A DNA stretch of 64,000 nt from Spisula solida (taxonomy: Eukaryota > Mollusca > Bivalvia > Venerida > Mactridae). Shown piece after piece: positions 24,165-35,513 of the stretch. The translations under genes and the position numbers were made by a program. Position 1 is the first letter of the stretch, and each line of letters begins with the position of its first letter. The notes below the pieces were generated by a model. That model was not told the origin of the DNA and made no database searches. It worked only from the letters and a program-made list of their open reading frames with translations. The stretch is taken from NCBI GenBank assembly GCA_947247005.1, contig OX365948.1, positions 15,055,455 to 15,119,454 of the forward strand, given 5' to 3'.

Positions 24165-25169
24165 CTATGTAGTCGAGTGTGTACTTTCATTGACAGAATA
24201 GTCCATGCTGGTATCCTTTGTATGTAATGGTGACTCTGACTGAGGCCCAGACTGGGGGGATACTAGTTTGGGTGACGAATCTTGTTGAGGTGGGTTTGAG
24301 GCAGCAGAAATAAGACAATTAACACTTTCTGCAGGTTGACACTCTGTATTGGTTAAGTCTACATGCGGTCTCTTTACTTGCGTGTCATCTAGTGGGGACC
24401 TCGCTTTTTGTTTGTTTCTGTTAACTGGTCCCGAGTTTTCACTGTTTAATGCATTGTATTTATTTGGTGTAGTAAAATCTAATCGTTGACCTTGGTTATG
24501 AACGTGTCGTCGTGGAATTGAGAATGTTGGCACTTGTTGCATATTGTCTGTGTACGCCGGCCTTTTACTTGGGAAATTTTGACGCATGTCTGGTACTCTT
24601 GATTGAGGCTGACGTCTCGGATTTACGAACATATCAGTATGGGGATTGTACACCATACCATTTAAATACAATTTGTCACGGACGAGGTTGCATCTGTTTG
24701 TTTTATTGGCTTTTAGTTTCCGTAGAATTGGGAAGAGAATTTTACGTCGCTCTTCAATTTCTGGCGGATATTGTTCGTTTATATAGTGCGTCTTCTTTTG
24801 CTTGTTTAAATTGACTCCCGCATTTCTAATGACTTCTCGTTGTTTGTAATCCGTAAATTTTGCTACAATCGGTCTAGGCTTCCTACTGTACGGGCCTCCA
24901 AGCCTGTGTACACGGTCAAATTCAATGTCACCGATGTGTATGTTACCATCCGTATTTACACTTGGATCGTTTTGCACGTGTTCGTTGAGAAACGAGCGTA
25001 AGACTGATTCACAGTCTTCGGGTTTTGGGTCATTGCTTTCATTTATACCTGTAAACAGTAGATTTTCTCTCATTGACCTACATTGCAGATCCAACATTTT
25101 GTCTCTTATTTCATTGTTTTGTGTTTCCAGTGCAGAGACTTTATCTCTAAGATGTTTCATGATTTTCAT
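24165..25169 (-). CDS. Inner LINE ORF1, L1-type RNA-binding protein
   Basis: 334 codons. Residues 1-35 form a short coiled coil (LRDKVSALETQNNEIRDKML). About residues 36-170 form an RRM/CTD-like domain of the L1 ORF1 (transposase_22) type, with RENLLFTGI, FDRVHRLGGP, KPRPIVAKFTDYKQREVIR and YPPEIEERRK. The rest is a low-complexity Pro/Gln/Ser tail. ORF1 proteins coat LINE RNA and act as chaperones. The N-terminus is missing at the insertion junction. It ends at TAG, with ORF2 directly following in the same frame. Confidence 0.85.
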   Translation of the reverse strand: MKIMKHLRDKVSALETQNNEIRDKMLDLQCRSMRENLLFTGINESNDPKPEDCESVLRSFLNEHVQNDPSVNTDGNIHIGDIEFDRVHRLGGPYSRKPRPIVAKFTDYKQREVIRNAGVNLNKQKKTHYINEQYPPEIEERRKILFPILRKLKANKTNRCNLVRDKLYLNGMVYNPHTDMFVNPRRQPQSRVPDMRQNFPSKRPAYTDNMQQVPTFSIPRRHVHNQGQRLDFTTPNKYNALNSENSGPVNRNKQKARSPLDDTQVKRPHVDLTNTECQPAESVNCLISAASNPPQQDSSPKLVSPQSGPQSESPLHTKDTSMDYSVNESTHSTT

Positions 25170-25462
25170 TCGTCAGGTAGACTGTTCCACACCTGGGCAG
25201 CAGTAAAGCGGAAACTTTTCTTACCATAGGTAGTTGTATTTACTGCTGGCACTCCAAGAGTGTTTATATTCCTGAAATTATAGTTGTTGGATTTTACATT
25301 AATTAGTTCTTGTATATACTCAGGTGAAATTTTATTTAGTCCTTTAAATACTTCAATTGCTATTTGGCGAAGACGACTAACATGTAGTGTTGGCATATTT
25401 ACTTTGTCCAGGAGTGTTTCATAGTTTGATTCGAAATCGTTAAATACTAATTTTAAGGCTCT
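25170..25462. repeat. 293-bp target-site duplication, copy 2
   Basis: Second copy of the duplicated outer-LINE segment; see 20111-20403. Confidence 0.92.
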
Positions 25463-26125
25463 AAATTGTAGTCTTTCAAGTTTATTGGTGTTTTTCTTGC
25501 TGCAAAAGTGCCATACTATGGGGGCAGTAGTTGAAATTTGATCTAACAAAACATTTGTAAATAAGAAGTTTGGTTTCTACAGTTAGGCATTTACTAAGTC
25601 TATATAAAACATTAAGTTGTCTGGCTGCTTTGATACAGATATTTGAAATATGTAATTCAAAATTTAGGAGTGAATCAATCTCAATACCAAGAAGCTTAAC
25701 ATGACTATCACATTTAATATCAATTCCTGTGACTGAGAAAGACTGGATATCATCAGCAGTATGTTTACCGATACAAATAGCTTGGAATTTATCTGGGTTA
25801 GCCTGCATGTGATTATCCTCAAACCACTTTATCATTACTTCGCTTTCGCTTTCAAGTGTTGTTTTTAAGTTTTGAATATTGTCACTGTTGAAAGAGAGGG
25901 TATTGTCGTCTGCATAGTTGTATGTTGTGCAGTTAGTAATGAAATAGAAAATGTCATTTATAAATATATTAAAAATCAAAGGGCCTAAAATAGAGCCTTG
26001 GGGAACCCCTTTACTAACATTCATCCATGTGCTGTAGGAGTCCCCAAGTCTCACCTGTTGTTTGCGGTCTGAGAGATAATTCAACATGAGGCTAGCTAGT
26101 TTGAGAAGCATTCCCACATTAACAT
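25170..26125 (-). pseudogene. Outer LINE RT, segment before the insertion
   Basis: Starts within RT at the 5' truncation (LMLNYLSDRKQQVRLGDSYS), with VSKGVPQGSILGPLIFNIFI and YNYADDNTLSF, the thumb region, and SNFNYCP. At a run of five C (minus strand, ~25516-25520) the frame shifts by one base before IVWHFCSKKNTNKLERLQFR. One missing or extra C explains the break. Confidence 0.85.
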
Positions 26126-26440
26126 TCTACATGTATAATATTGAATGAGAAAGCGATTGTGCGAGCGAAGAAAGCAACAATAAAATGCATTGTCCATTTG
26201 AACAGCATGCCCCACATACTCATCCTGTGTATGAGCTTTGCTATAATTGACAACATTAACTGATAAAGTGATTGTGTGAGCAAGAAAAAAATGCATTGTC
26301 TATTTAAGCAGCATGCCCCACATACTCGTTCTATAACTGACAATAAATTAACTGGTGTGAGCCAAACGAGCAAGAGAAAAATGCATACATGCACTTTGAA
26401 CAACGAATTTCTTAATGACCATCCTATCATTAATATAACA
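26126..26440. repeat. Three degenerate ~120-bp tandem units
   Basis: Units share AGCATGCCCCACATACTC(A/G)T, AAAATGCAT(T/A) and GTGTGAGC(A/C)A phrases with decay in the last unit. They abut the 5' truncation point of the outer LINE. Non-coding. Confidence 0.6.
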
Positions 26441-26537
26441 TATCTGATATATAACGTTCAGATATCTGACACAAACAACCCAACAAAGATGGCAGTGTAC
26501 AAATCGGCAATATGGTACAACCAATATGCTACGCATA

Positions 26538-26639
26538 GGTTATCGATCATATATTAGAATGATAAACGAATTAAGTACAAGTGAGCGAAGCGAACGCCGT
26601 ACTTAATTCGTTTATTATTCTAATATGTGATCTATAACC
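26538..26639. repeat. Long palindrome (hairpin)
   Basis: Arms around TATTAGAATGATAAACGAAT plus TAAGTAC pair with their inverse across a 20-nt loop (AAGTGAGCGAAGCGAACGCC). Likely a foldback MITE or its solo ends. Confidence 0.8.
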
Positions 26640-26752
26640 GGCTTATAGTTTACCCGCCCACTTTTTGGTGTCATTTCCAATGCTTTTGTTTGCAAACAAT
26701 AGCATGCCCATTAATGGAGTAATGATGGTAAAATAAGGCAAGATTGTATGTA

Positions 26753-27607
26753 CGAGGGATGATCAACAAATACGCGGGAATATGCTTTGAAATATTTATA
26801 ACGTGACCAATACTTAAAATAATTGATCATATAAAAGGTTGAGGTATTACAAATACACAATGTACATAGCTATAAAACATTAAACTCGAGGTAAAATTTG
26901 GTCGAAACAACATAGAAACTGTAACTTTAACTTGAAAAATAGCTGTACAACCAGATACACTTCATAGACCTGTAAACCAAAACTCATTTTTTCCTTTACA
27001 ACTTACATGTAAATTATAAGAATTAGCTATTGGAGATCATTAGTATTGATGACGTAATTTGTTATTGACGTCGTATAGCCTATTTGCATGTCGGCATTGA
27101 TTTCACACGGCTACATATGATAGCATAAATATACCAAACATACACCTGTTTTGTGTGCTATTACATACCCCGGTTGTTGTTGCTTTGTGCAGTATTGCCA
27201 TTAGTATGTTATGAAGTTTCAATCGCAACCACACTTCATCGCCGATTTCTGTATCGCACTCATTTTCTGACGACTTCGAAGCAAATAGTTCTAAAACGGA
27301 ATTGGGACATTAAAACTTGTTTTTGAAATCATGAATGTAGTATTCACAACCCACCCTTTAAAAAATTACAAACGCACGAATGATACGTCATCGTTTGCTA
27401 CGGCCAACGTTGGAAAATATGAAAATTTGGGCCGCATAATGTCAAAGAATATAGGAAACCGCATTGTTCCGACTTTGGTTAACATTGATGATCAGCGGTG
27501 GATCAACTTGAAATACAATAGTCTTCATGTATAGAAAATTTCAATCACTTACAATGACAAATAAAGAAATTAGGGCTTTTTTCCTTGTATTTGTTGATCA
27601 CCCCTCG
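26753..27607. mobile_element. Mariner-like element, non-autonomous
   Basis: Inverted ends CGAGGGATGATCAACAAATA and CGAGGGGTGATCAACAAATA are flanked by TA duplications. CGAGGGGTGATC is a typical mariner terminus. The 855-bp interior is shorter than a full element (about 1.3 kb), and its 67-codon frame at 27331 has no mariner motif I can name. Confidence 0.8.
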
Positions 27608-28997
27608 TATATAAGCTGGTAATTACTGATATATGAATAACTGTACAATTTAGAGGGAAGGCAGGTCTAGTTTTCCATATATGGACACAGCAAAATTGTC
27701 CTAATAAATGGATTTACTTCATGAACCACTTACTAGATATTGTGTCCATTGCACAAATAAATGGATTAGAGGTCCAAAAATTTGAAAATCCCTGGCTTTT
27801 GATTGGACAAAGAAGTAGGGTAAACTATAAAGATAGTTAATATACCCTCGTATGACAGAACTGGGCCCATACGATAACGGGTCGTTGTCCTGTATCAAAA
27901 GTCCAAGATCAATCATCGGCCTTTGCCAGACATGTACACGATACATGTACCTAGACATCGGACAAACGTCGAGTAGCACAAATGTCTGACTCACGGTTTA
28001 TTTCAACATTATTACATTATACATTGTACACGAGTCCATAACTTAAATAGGAGAGATCATGTTTGTACACAAAGGGATTATTACCACCAGCTAGCTATTG
28101 GTGAATGACGGGTTTTTATTGTTCTTTCATCCAATAGATTGCCGGTGGGCATTTTGCATATGAATACGGTGATCTCTCTTATAGCTTCTGGTCTCTATAT
28201 AGGTTTCATCACATTGCGATATATTCTAAGGATATAATACACTTTTCGATTTGCGTACCAAATTAATCTGGTTCATTTCGTACGCAAGTTGAAATTACCT
28301 AGCTAACTCGCTATTAAATTCAAAATTGACATCTGGTGAGAAAATGAAGTCAAGATAATCCGAGGGAACAAAACTAAGAAGTATGTAATGGAGCTCTATA
28401 AACACATAATTAGAAAGACAATATATGTAACTGTTGTAGTACCATATTTCCGGTTGATGTGGCAGTACATGCTTTACTGCGACACTCAGCTACTCAGCTT
28501 ACTCGGGAAGCTTTTAACCGTTTGGAGGATGGTTAACAAACAGATGTCATTGTGACAAGTTGACAATAAATCCACCAACTAAGACGCACCATGGACCAGG
28601 GGCCGGGATTACTTCTACTGGTATACTCCCAACGATCAATTGCTGATCATGACTGGGAGACTTAAACGAATACTTACACTCAGCTCACTAAACACTCAAA
28701 TATTGAAATTCACTAATTTGAGGTTCATAGCGGCATTTTTTTAGAGCAAGAAGTTGTAATGATTTTAAATTGGTGCTTATGTTTTTGGTTTACTTCCTAG
28801 TTTAATTTAGTGTATTTGTAAGCTTTAATTGCAATTCATCCGTCTGAGTGCTGAGTGTGGCACTCAAGATTCAATAATTACATTAACACCTCATAAATAG
28901 TACAAAATGGCAAAGAAAATTTATCAAATGTTATTTTTCAACACTCAGTAACTATCTTATATATTTTCCTCAACTAAATTTGCAATCACGAACAAAT
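27608..28997. other. Non-coding stretch between elements
   Basis: No supported gene. It contains the MITE 28046-28183. Near 28590-28690, phrases GACCAGGGGCCGGGATTAC and CGAATACTTACACTCAGC are matched, inverted, at 35.52-35.59 kb, hinting that the inverted homology of the neighbouring element once extended further. Confidence 0.45.
28046..28183. mobile_element. Short MITE, TAGGAGAGATCA ends
   Basis: 138 bp between inverted TAGGAGAGATCA ends, with interior phrase CCAATAGATTGCCGGTGGGC. A full copy in the opposite orientation is at 53260-53413 and a half copy at 51242-51304. Confidence 0.8.
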
Positions 28998-30752
28998 AGT
29001 CCGAGAGCCCACGCACTTTTATTGCAACGAAGGAGGCCAAAAGAAGTTTGTACATATTTTGTAAGGTTATTTCATATGCTATATGAAAACCCATTTCTTA
29101 AGTGTCAAAGCCGTGTATACCTACATTTTTTTCTCATTTTTGTATTATGGGGTGAATGAAAAAAAAGCATAAATTCCTAAGGGGGTAGGGGTAGCTTTAT
29201 GTCTAATAAAAGACGAAAACAATGTTCAATGTGGACACTTCTTGCCAAATTTGAACGAACACATAATAGGCAACACTTTAAATATAAAAAACCATAACCT
29301 TGACTTTCAATTATGATGTAAATAGGGGTCAAAGGTCAACAATATGATAAAACCCATAGAATTTATACAAATGCTCCAGTATACTTTTTCATCAAATTTC
29401 ACATTTTCCTTCAAATTCAATATATTGCACATAATTTTATTCCTTTATGTATACTGAATTTAAAATGTTATATAATTGATAAGAAAATATCCGCATTTCC
29501 CACACAAGACATGCTTGTATCATATAGGTGCAAATTGAAGCAATTGAAAAATAGCAGTATTTTGAGGGTATGCTTAGTTTTACTTCTACCATTGTTTCTA
29601 TTGGTCAGTAACAATAGCATTGATTAAATATTGTTTTTATATCAGGTAATATGAATATTCCATCGCTCATTTAATAAGTCAAATAATTCAACTCTTATAC
29701 ATGTACAAAAGGTCAAAGGTCAAATATGTAGAACAATAAATAAAAGTAGAGTAAAAAGGCAAATATGTGATATCTGTATAAGTCTGAGAACCCACATACT
29801 TTTTTCCAATGAAAGAGGCCAAAAGAAGTTTGCATATATTTTGAAAGAATAGTTCATAGCCTATCTGGCAACCAATTTTTAAGTGTCCAAGTCGTGACTA
29901 TCTATGCTCGTTTGCGCATTTATATGCCATGAGGTCAATGTGAAAATCTGTAATTTGCTGTAGGGGGTAGGACTATGTTTATGTCTACAAATAAAGACAA
30001 AATGAACTTAAATGTCAGTAGAATTGTGATATAGGTAGAATACATAATTAGGAAACATTATAACATTACAAATTATAGATTGTCATTTGCAAGTATGTAC
30101 TATATGGGGGTCAAAGGTCACTGATTTTTTAAACTCTATGAAACTAATGCAATCTTGACCAAACGGTTGTTACGTTAACTTCCATTTTTCTTCAAAATTA
30201 ATAATTTGTACGTAGTTTCATTCATACATGTATTCTAATTCATAAGAATATATATTTGGTTGAACAAGTAAGTCCAAAGGCACAAGAAAACGATTATTTA
30301 TCATACTGGTAGCATCACAAAATGGCCATCATATCGAGGAAATGGTCATGTTTATATCTACCATTTATTAACTTGGCAGTCTATGTAGATATATTTTAAT
30401 AAATAACTGCATATATGTCAGGTCATTTCAGTGTAGCAAAGTTTAACGTGAAAGGTCAAGGTCAAATATGCAGTATAAGGTCAAGGTCAAATACGTCAAA
30501 ATTAGCCCTGAAATGCGCAATAATTAGTCATTTTTAATGTTTTCTTTCAGTACTAATATTTTATACAAAGTGATTTAGTATTGTTTGTGTCTAAATTCAT
30601 TTATATCAATAGTGAATATAGCGAACGATCCCTGACTAACCTACCCCAATCCGGAACAGCCATAATTCATTGCCGAAACTGTACAGCCATTCTTAGCCCC
30701 ATTGGCTACTTGCCGCCATGAGGTTCATCAACGTCGGTATTGGCCATTACGA
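28998..30752. repeat. Left arm of the long inverted repeat
   Basis: Pairs with 33785-35513. Internal units start at 28998 and about 29777. Contains AAAGGTCAAGGTCAAATATG and similar AGGTCA runs near 30450-30490. Confidence 0.85.
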
Positions 30753-30939
30753 CGACTCCTTTCCTACACATTGTATCCAGTTTTGTACGTCTTAAAATGC
30801 ACAAAAGGCATTTTCATTATCATCAGCTGACAAAATCTATTTATATAATACGAATCATTATACAAATGTATTATCTTCTCGACCTTTCCTTGTTTTGTCT
30901 AGCGCTCTTAGGTGTCCATACTAGTCTCAAGAGTGGGTA

Positions 30940-33600
30940 ACCGGGCGACGTTTACATGGGTTACATGAACCTAGCAGTGTAACTACCTCATATAGTCTGG
31001 AATGACTGAAACAAGCAGTGTTACATACCCATAGAGTCAGGAGTGTAAAAGATACCACTAGGCCACAAATTTACTTTGAAGTCGTATGTACCCATATGCA
31101 TATGTAGTCAAGACTAAGAACATGTATCTATAATTGTTACATGTAAAAGTCACCCAATGGCTGTTAGTACCCGATAGGACCAGGAATGGGTGTACCTGAG
31201 AGTTATGAGTACCGTCAAAGTATTATGAAAGTTAGTATCTTGTGTGTATTGAGTACATGGAACATAGCTGTTCATAATGGGTGTGTCAGGAATAGCTGCA
31301 CTGGGTGATTGTGAGTATCAAATAGGTCCAGGAATTATGTACCAGGTAGTTGCGAGTACCCGGAGTGTAATACATGATATACTACATGATTGTGCACACC
31401 CTATAATACCACGGATGAGTTTACATAGTGATTGCGAGTATCCAATAATACCGGGAATGTCAGTTCATGGTGAGTGTGAGTACCTGAACCTTGTGGTTTG
31501 GAGTACCCTCCAGGACTACAAACGGATGCATATATTGGTCATAAATACCCAATACGATCAGCAATGCATGAACATGACGGTTGTTTGTACCCAATAGGAC
31601 TAGCAATGGATGTACCTAACGGTTACGAGTACCTAATTAGACTAGGACTTTATGTAAAAGGTGACCGTGAATATCTACAAGGACAAGAAATGTATGTAAC
31701 TAGTGTTTATGAGTGCCAAATAGAACAGGCATGTCTTAAGAAATTGGTGTTTCTAATGGTAACCAGGCTGATCAGGATTAGAAATGTATGCACCTAGTCG
31801 ATATGAGTAACTAATCAGACAAGGATTGTCTGTATATGGGGGTAATGCTCACCCAATAGGACAATAAATGGTCTCCCCAAGTGGTTATGTGTGCCCAATA
31901 AGACCATAAATGTCTCTACAAGGTGTCAATAGGACGACGAATGAAAGCTCCAAGTGGTTGCCGGTACTCAATAAATCCAGTAAGGTATGTCCCTAGGGGT
32001 CAATAGTGCTTAGTTTGAATGGATTGTATGTACATGATGCTGTCAGTATCTAACAGTAACATGACTTTCTGTAAATAGTGGTTATGTGTACCTAATACGA
32101 CCAGGAATGTATGTATATGATGGTAGTGAATACCCAATAGGGCCAATAGTGGCTATGTATAGTGGCTTCGAGTACTATATCAAACCACTTATGTATGTAC
32201 ATAGTGGTTGTGGGTACCAACTAGGGCAATGAATGTATGTATACAGTGGTTATGTGGTTTTAATTAGACCCTGGTTTGTACATGGTGGTAGTGGGGACCC
32301 AATACGACACGATATAGCATCACTTAGTGGTCGAAAGTAACCGACCCAACCAAAATTGTCTGTACATGGTGGTTTTGAGTATTCAATGTGACCAGGAATA
32401 CGTGTACATGGTAGTTTCGGGTACACAATAAGACTAGGAATGTATCTATGAGTACCCAATAAGAAACGGACTGTATGTACACGGGGGTAGTGATTATCCA
32501 ATAGCACAACAAATGGTCGCACCTAGCAGTTGTGAGCTCCCAATCAGACGACTAATGTCTGTAAACGACGATTTTGAGTTCCAAATAGGACCAGGAATAC
32601 ATGCATATGGTAGTTATTGGTACCCATTAGGACTAGAAGTGGATGTACCTAGTAGTGATGAGTACAACTATCTGTACATGCTTGTTTTTAACACACCAAA
32701 TGGACTTGAATGAATGTACAGAATGGTTATGCCTGCTCAATAAGGTCAGGCATGTCTCTACATGGTGCCCCTGAGTTGTCAATTAGCGATCGACAGTATC
32801 CAACAGGAACATGAATGTCTGAACATAGTAGTAATAACTTATAAGTATCTGATACGACCAGGTATGTATGTACATGGTGGAAGTGAGTACCAAAAAGGAA
32901 CCTGCGAGTGCCCAATTTCGACCAGCAAAACTCGTTTAATATGCTCCCGTATATGGTTGTTTTGAATATCATATAGGACTAGAAATGTATGTACTTAGTG
33001 CGTACCAAATCAGACCAGGACTGTCTGCACATGGTAGTAGTAAGTACCAAAAAGGACCACTGATGTCTGTTTTTTGTAGTTTTTTAGTTTAAAAAGAAAC
33101 AGGAATACATGTACATTGTGGTCGTGGGTACCTATAAGGACTAGGAATAGATGTACCTAGTGGTTATGTACCCAACAATACCAGACCTGTCTATGCATGG
33201 TGATACTTTAATGTTTAATATCCAATGTGACTAGGGATGTCCGTACTTGATGGTCGTGAGTAACACCAAGGACTGAGAAAGGTTATACCCTTTGTTCTTA
33301 AAAGGTCAAATAATGTCTCTACATGGTTCAAATGAGTAGCAAATAGGCCAAGCAATTGCTGTATCTGGTAGTTGTGAATGTCCAGTAGGACCAGGATTGG
33401 ATGTATCCAAGTATATGCGTATCCAACAAGAATAAGTATTTCTGTATATGGTTGTAGCGTGAACCCAGTCAGACCAGAGATGACTATAACTAGCGGTTTT
33501 GAGTACCCTAATAGATCAGGAATGTGTGTACATGTTGGTAGTGAGTCTCCAATCAGACCAGGAATGATAACATCTAGCGTTTTTACTTTCTATGTGTCTA
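30940..33600. repeat. Degenerate 42-bp tandem array
   Basis: Unit approximates GTGAGTACCCAATAGGACCA then GGAATGTATGTACATGGTGGTT. Many units drift, with indels between blocks. Because 42 is divisible by 3, several frames show a 14-residue pattern such as CEYPIIPGMSVHGE, but the frame changes between blocks, so it is not one gene. Confidence 0.85.
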
Positions 33601-33784
33601 ATGAATCCCTAAGTAGAAGTCACCTCGTGATTTTATGGCAGATAAAGCCAGATGTAGTTTTACGCAAATGTATAGGGGATTCCAGTTTTCAAAGGTGGTG
33701 AGTACCTTATTCGGTACTTAGCTATTATAAGGTTTAAATTCCTGTATAAAAGGAGTCTTAATAAATAGGGATCGTAAGTACCTC

Positions 33785-35513
33785 AGATGGCCGATACCGA
33801 CGTTGCTGTACCTCATGGCCAATTGGGTTAAGAATGATTGTACATTTTCGCCAATGAATTATGGCTGTTCCAGGTGGGGTAGTTTAGTGAGGGATCATTC
33901 ACTTTATTGACATACAAATGAATTTAGACACGAACAAAACTGAATTACATGGTATAAAATATTAGTAATGAAAGAAAACATAACACATTGTTGCGCATTC
34001 AGGGCTAAGTTGGCTATTTTTGACGTATTTGACCTTGACCTTTTACTGTATATTTGACCTTGACCTTTCACGTTAACATTTGCTCCACTAAATTGACCTG
34101 ACATATATGCAGTTATTTATTAAAATATATCTACATAGACTGCCAAGTTAATAAATGGTAGATATAAACATGTCCATTTCCTCGATATGATGGCCATTTT
34201 GTGATGCTACCAGCATCATAAATGATCGTTTTCTTGTGTCTTTGGACTTATTTTTCAACCAAATATATATTCTTATGAATTAGAATACATGTATGAATGA
34301 AACTACGTACAAATTATTAATTTTGAAGAAAAATGGAAGTTAACGGTACAACCGTTTGGGCAAGATTTCATTAGTTTCATAGAGTATAAAGTTCAGTGAC
34401 CTTTGACCCCCATATAGTACATACTTGCAAATGACATTCTATAGTTTGTAATGTTATAATGTTTCCTAATTATGTATTCTACCTATATCGCAATTCTACT
34501 GACATTTAAGTTCATTTTGTCTTTATTTGTAGACATAAACATAGTCCTACCCCCTTCAGCAAATTACAGATTTTCACGACCTCATGGCATATAAATGCAC
34601 AAACGAGCATAGATAGCCACGACTTGGACACTGGTTGTCAGATCGGCTATAAAATATTCGTTCAAAATATATGCAAACTTCTTTTGGCCTCTTTCATTGG
34701 AAAAAAGTATGTGGGTTCTCAGACTTATACAGATATCACATATTTGCCTTTTTACTCTACTTTTATTTATTGTTCTACATATTTGACCTTTGACCTTTTG
34801 TACATGTAAAATAGTTGAATTATTTGACTTATTTAATGAGCGATGGAATATTCATATTGCCTGATATAAAAACAATATTCAATCAATGCTATTGTTACTG
34901 ACCAATAGAAACAATGGTAGAAGTAAAACTAAGCATACCCTCAAAATACTGCTATTTTTCAATTGATTCAATTTGCACCCATATGATACAAACATGTCTT
35001 GTTTGGGAAATTCGGATATTTTCTTATCAATTATATAACATTTTAAATTCAGTATACATAAAAGAATAAAATTATGTGCACAATTTTGAATTGGAAGGAA
35101 AATGTGAAATTTGATGAAAAAGTATACTGGAGCATTTGTATAAATTCTATGAGTTTTATCATATTGTTGACCTTTGACCCCTATTTACATCATAATTGAA
35201 AGTCAAGGTTATGGTTTTTTATATTTTAAGTGTTGCCCATTATGTGTTCGTTCAAATTTGGCAAGAAGTGTCCACATTGAACATTGTTTTCGTCTTTTAT
35301 TAGACATAAAGCTACCCCTACCCCCTTAGGAATTTATGCTTTTTTTTCATTCACCCCATAATACAAAAATGAGAAAAAAATGTAGGTATACACGGCTTTG
35401 ACACTTAAGAAATGGGTTTTCATATAGCATATGAAATAACCTTTCAAAATAGGTACAAACTTCTTTTGGCCTCCTTCGTTGCAATAAAAGTGCGTGGGCT
35501 CTCGGACTAAAAT
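33785..35513. repeat. Right arm of the long inverted repeat
   Basis: Inverse of 28998-30752. The right edge TGCGTGGGCTCTCGGACT mirrors the left terminus. Confidence 0.85.

Larger units (their letters stand above)
20404..25169 (-). mobile_element. Inner LINE: ORF1 plus EN-RT ORF2, 5'-truncated
   Basis: A 4766-bp insertion with a short poly-A (A7, minus strand) at 20404-20410, the 3' end expected from target-primed reverse transcription. Order: ORF1 with an L1-type RNA-binding domain, then in the same frame ORF2 with APE-type endonuclease, RT, and a C-terminal C-x2-C-x7-H-x4-C knuckle. ORF1 begins abruptly at the junction, so the copy is 5'-truncated. ORF2 carries two frameshifts and one nonsense codon. 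A related C-terminus is at 39065-39820. Clade not assigned. Confidence 0.88.
18139..26125 (-). mobile_element. Outer LINE, 5'-truncated, interrupted by two insertions
   Basis: Reading on the minus strand, reverse transcriptase begins at ~26125, continues to 25170, resumes after the inner LINE at 20403, and ends at 20023. A 3' UTR then runs to a (TTATC)n-type tail at 18139-18158. It is interrupted by a TTAA-flanked element (18206-19321) and a second LINE (20404-25169). RT motifs GVPQGSILGPLIFNIFIND and YNYADDN are present. Endonuclease and ORF1 are missing through 5' truncation. The repeated-pentamer tail recalls CR1/L2-type LINE ends. Confidence 0.8.
28998..35513. mobile_element. 6.5-kb element with ~1.7-kb terminal inverted repeats (foldback-like)
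   Basis: 28998-30752 and 33785-35513 are inverted copies; the stretches I compared base by base differ at only a few percent of positions. Outer termini are AGTCCGAGAGCCCACGCAC. Each arm contains two related ~780-bp units, since GAGAGCCCACGCAC and GAGAACCCACATAC each head a copy. The ~3-kb centre is mostly a degenerate 42-bp array. No transposase or RT seen. Long, internally repetitive TIRs resemble foldback elements such as Drosophila FB and Galileo (known examples); relatedness is not shown. No convincing TSD at the termini. Confidence 0.8.

Noticed and set aside
27331..27534. Mariner transposase in the 26753-27607 element
   Set aside because: The 67-codon frame shows no helix-turn-helix or D,D motif that I can recognise.
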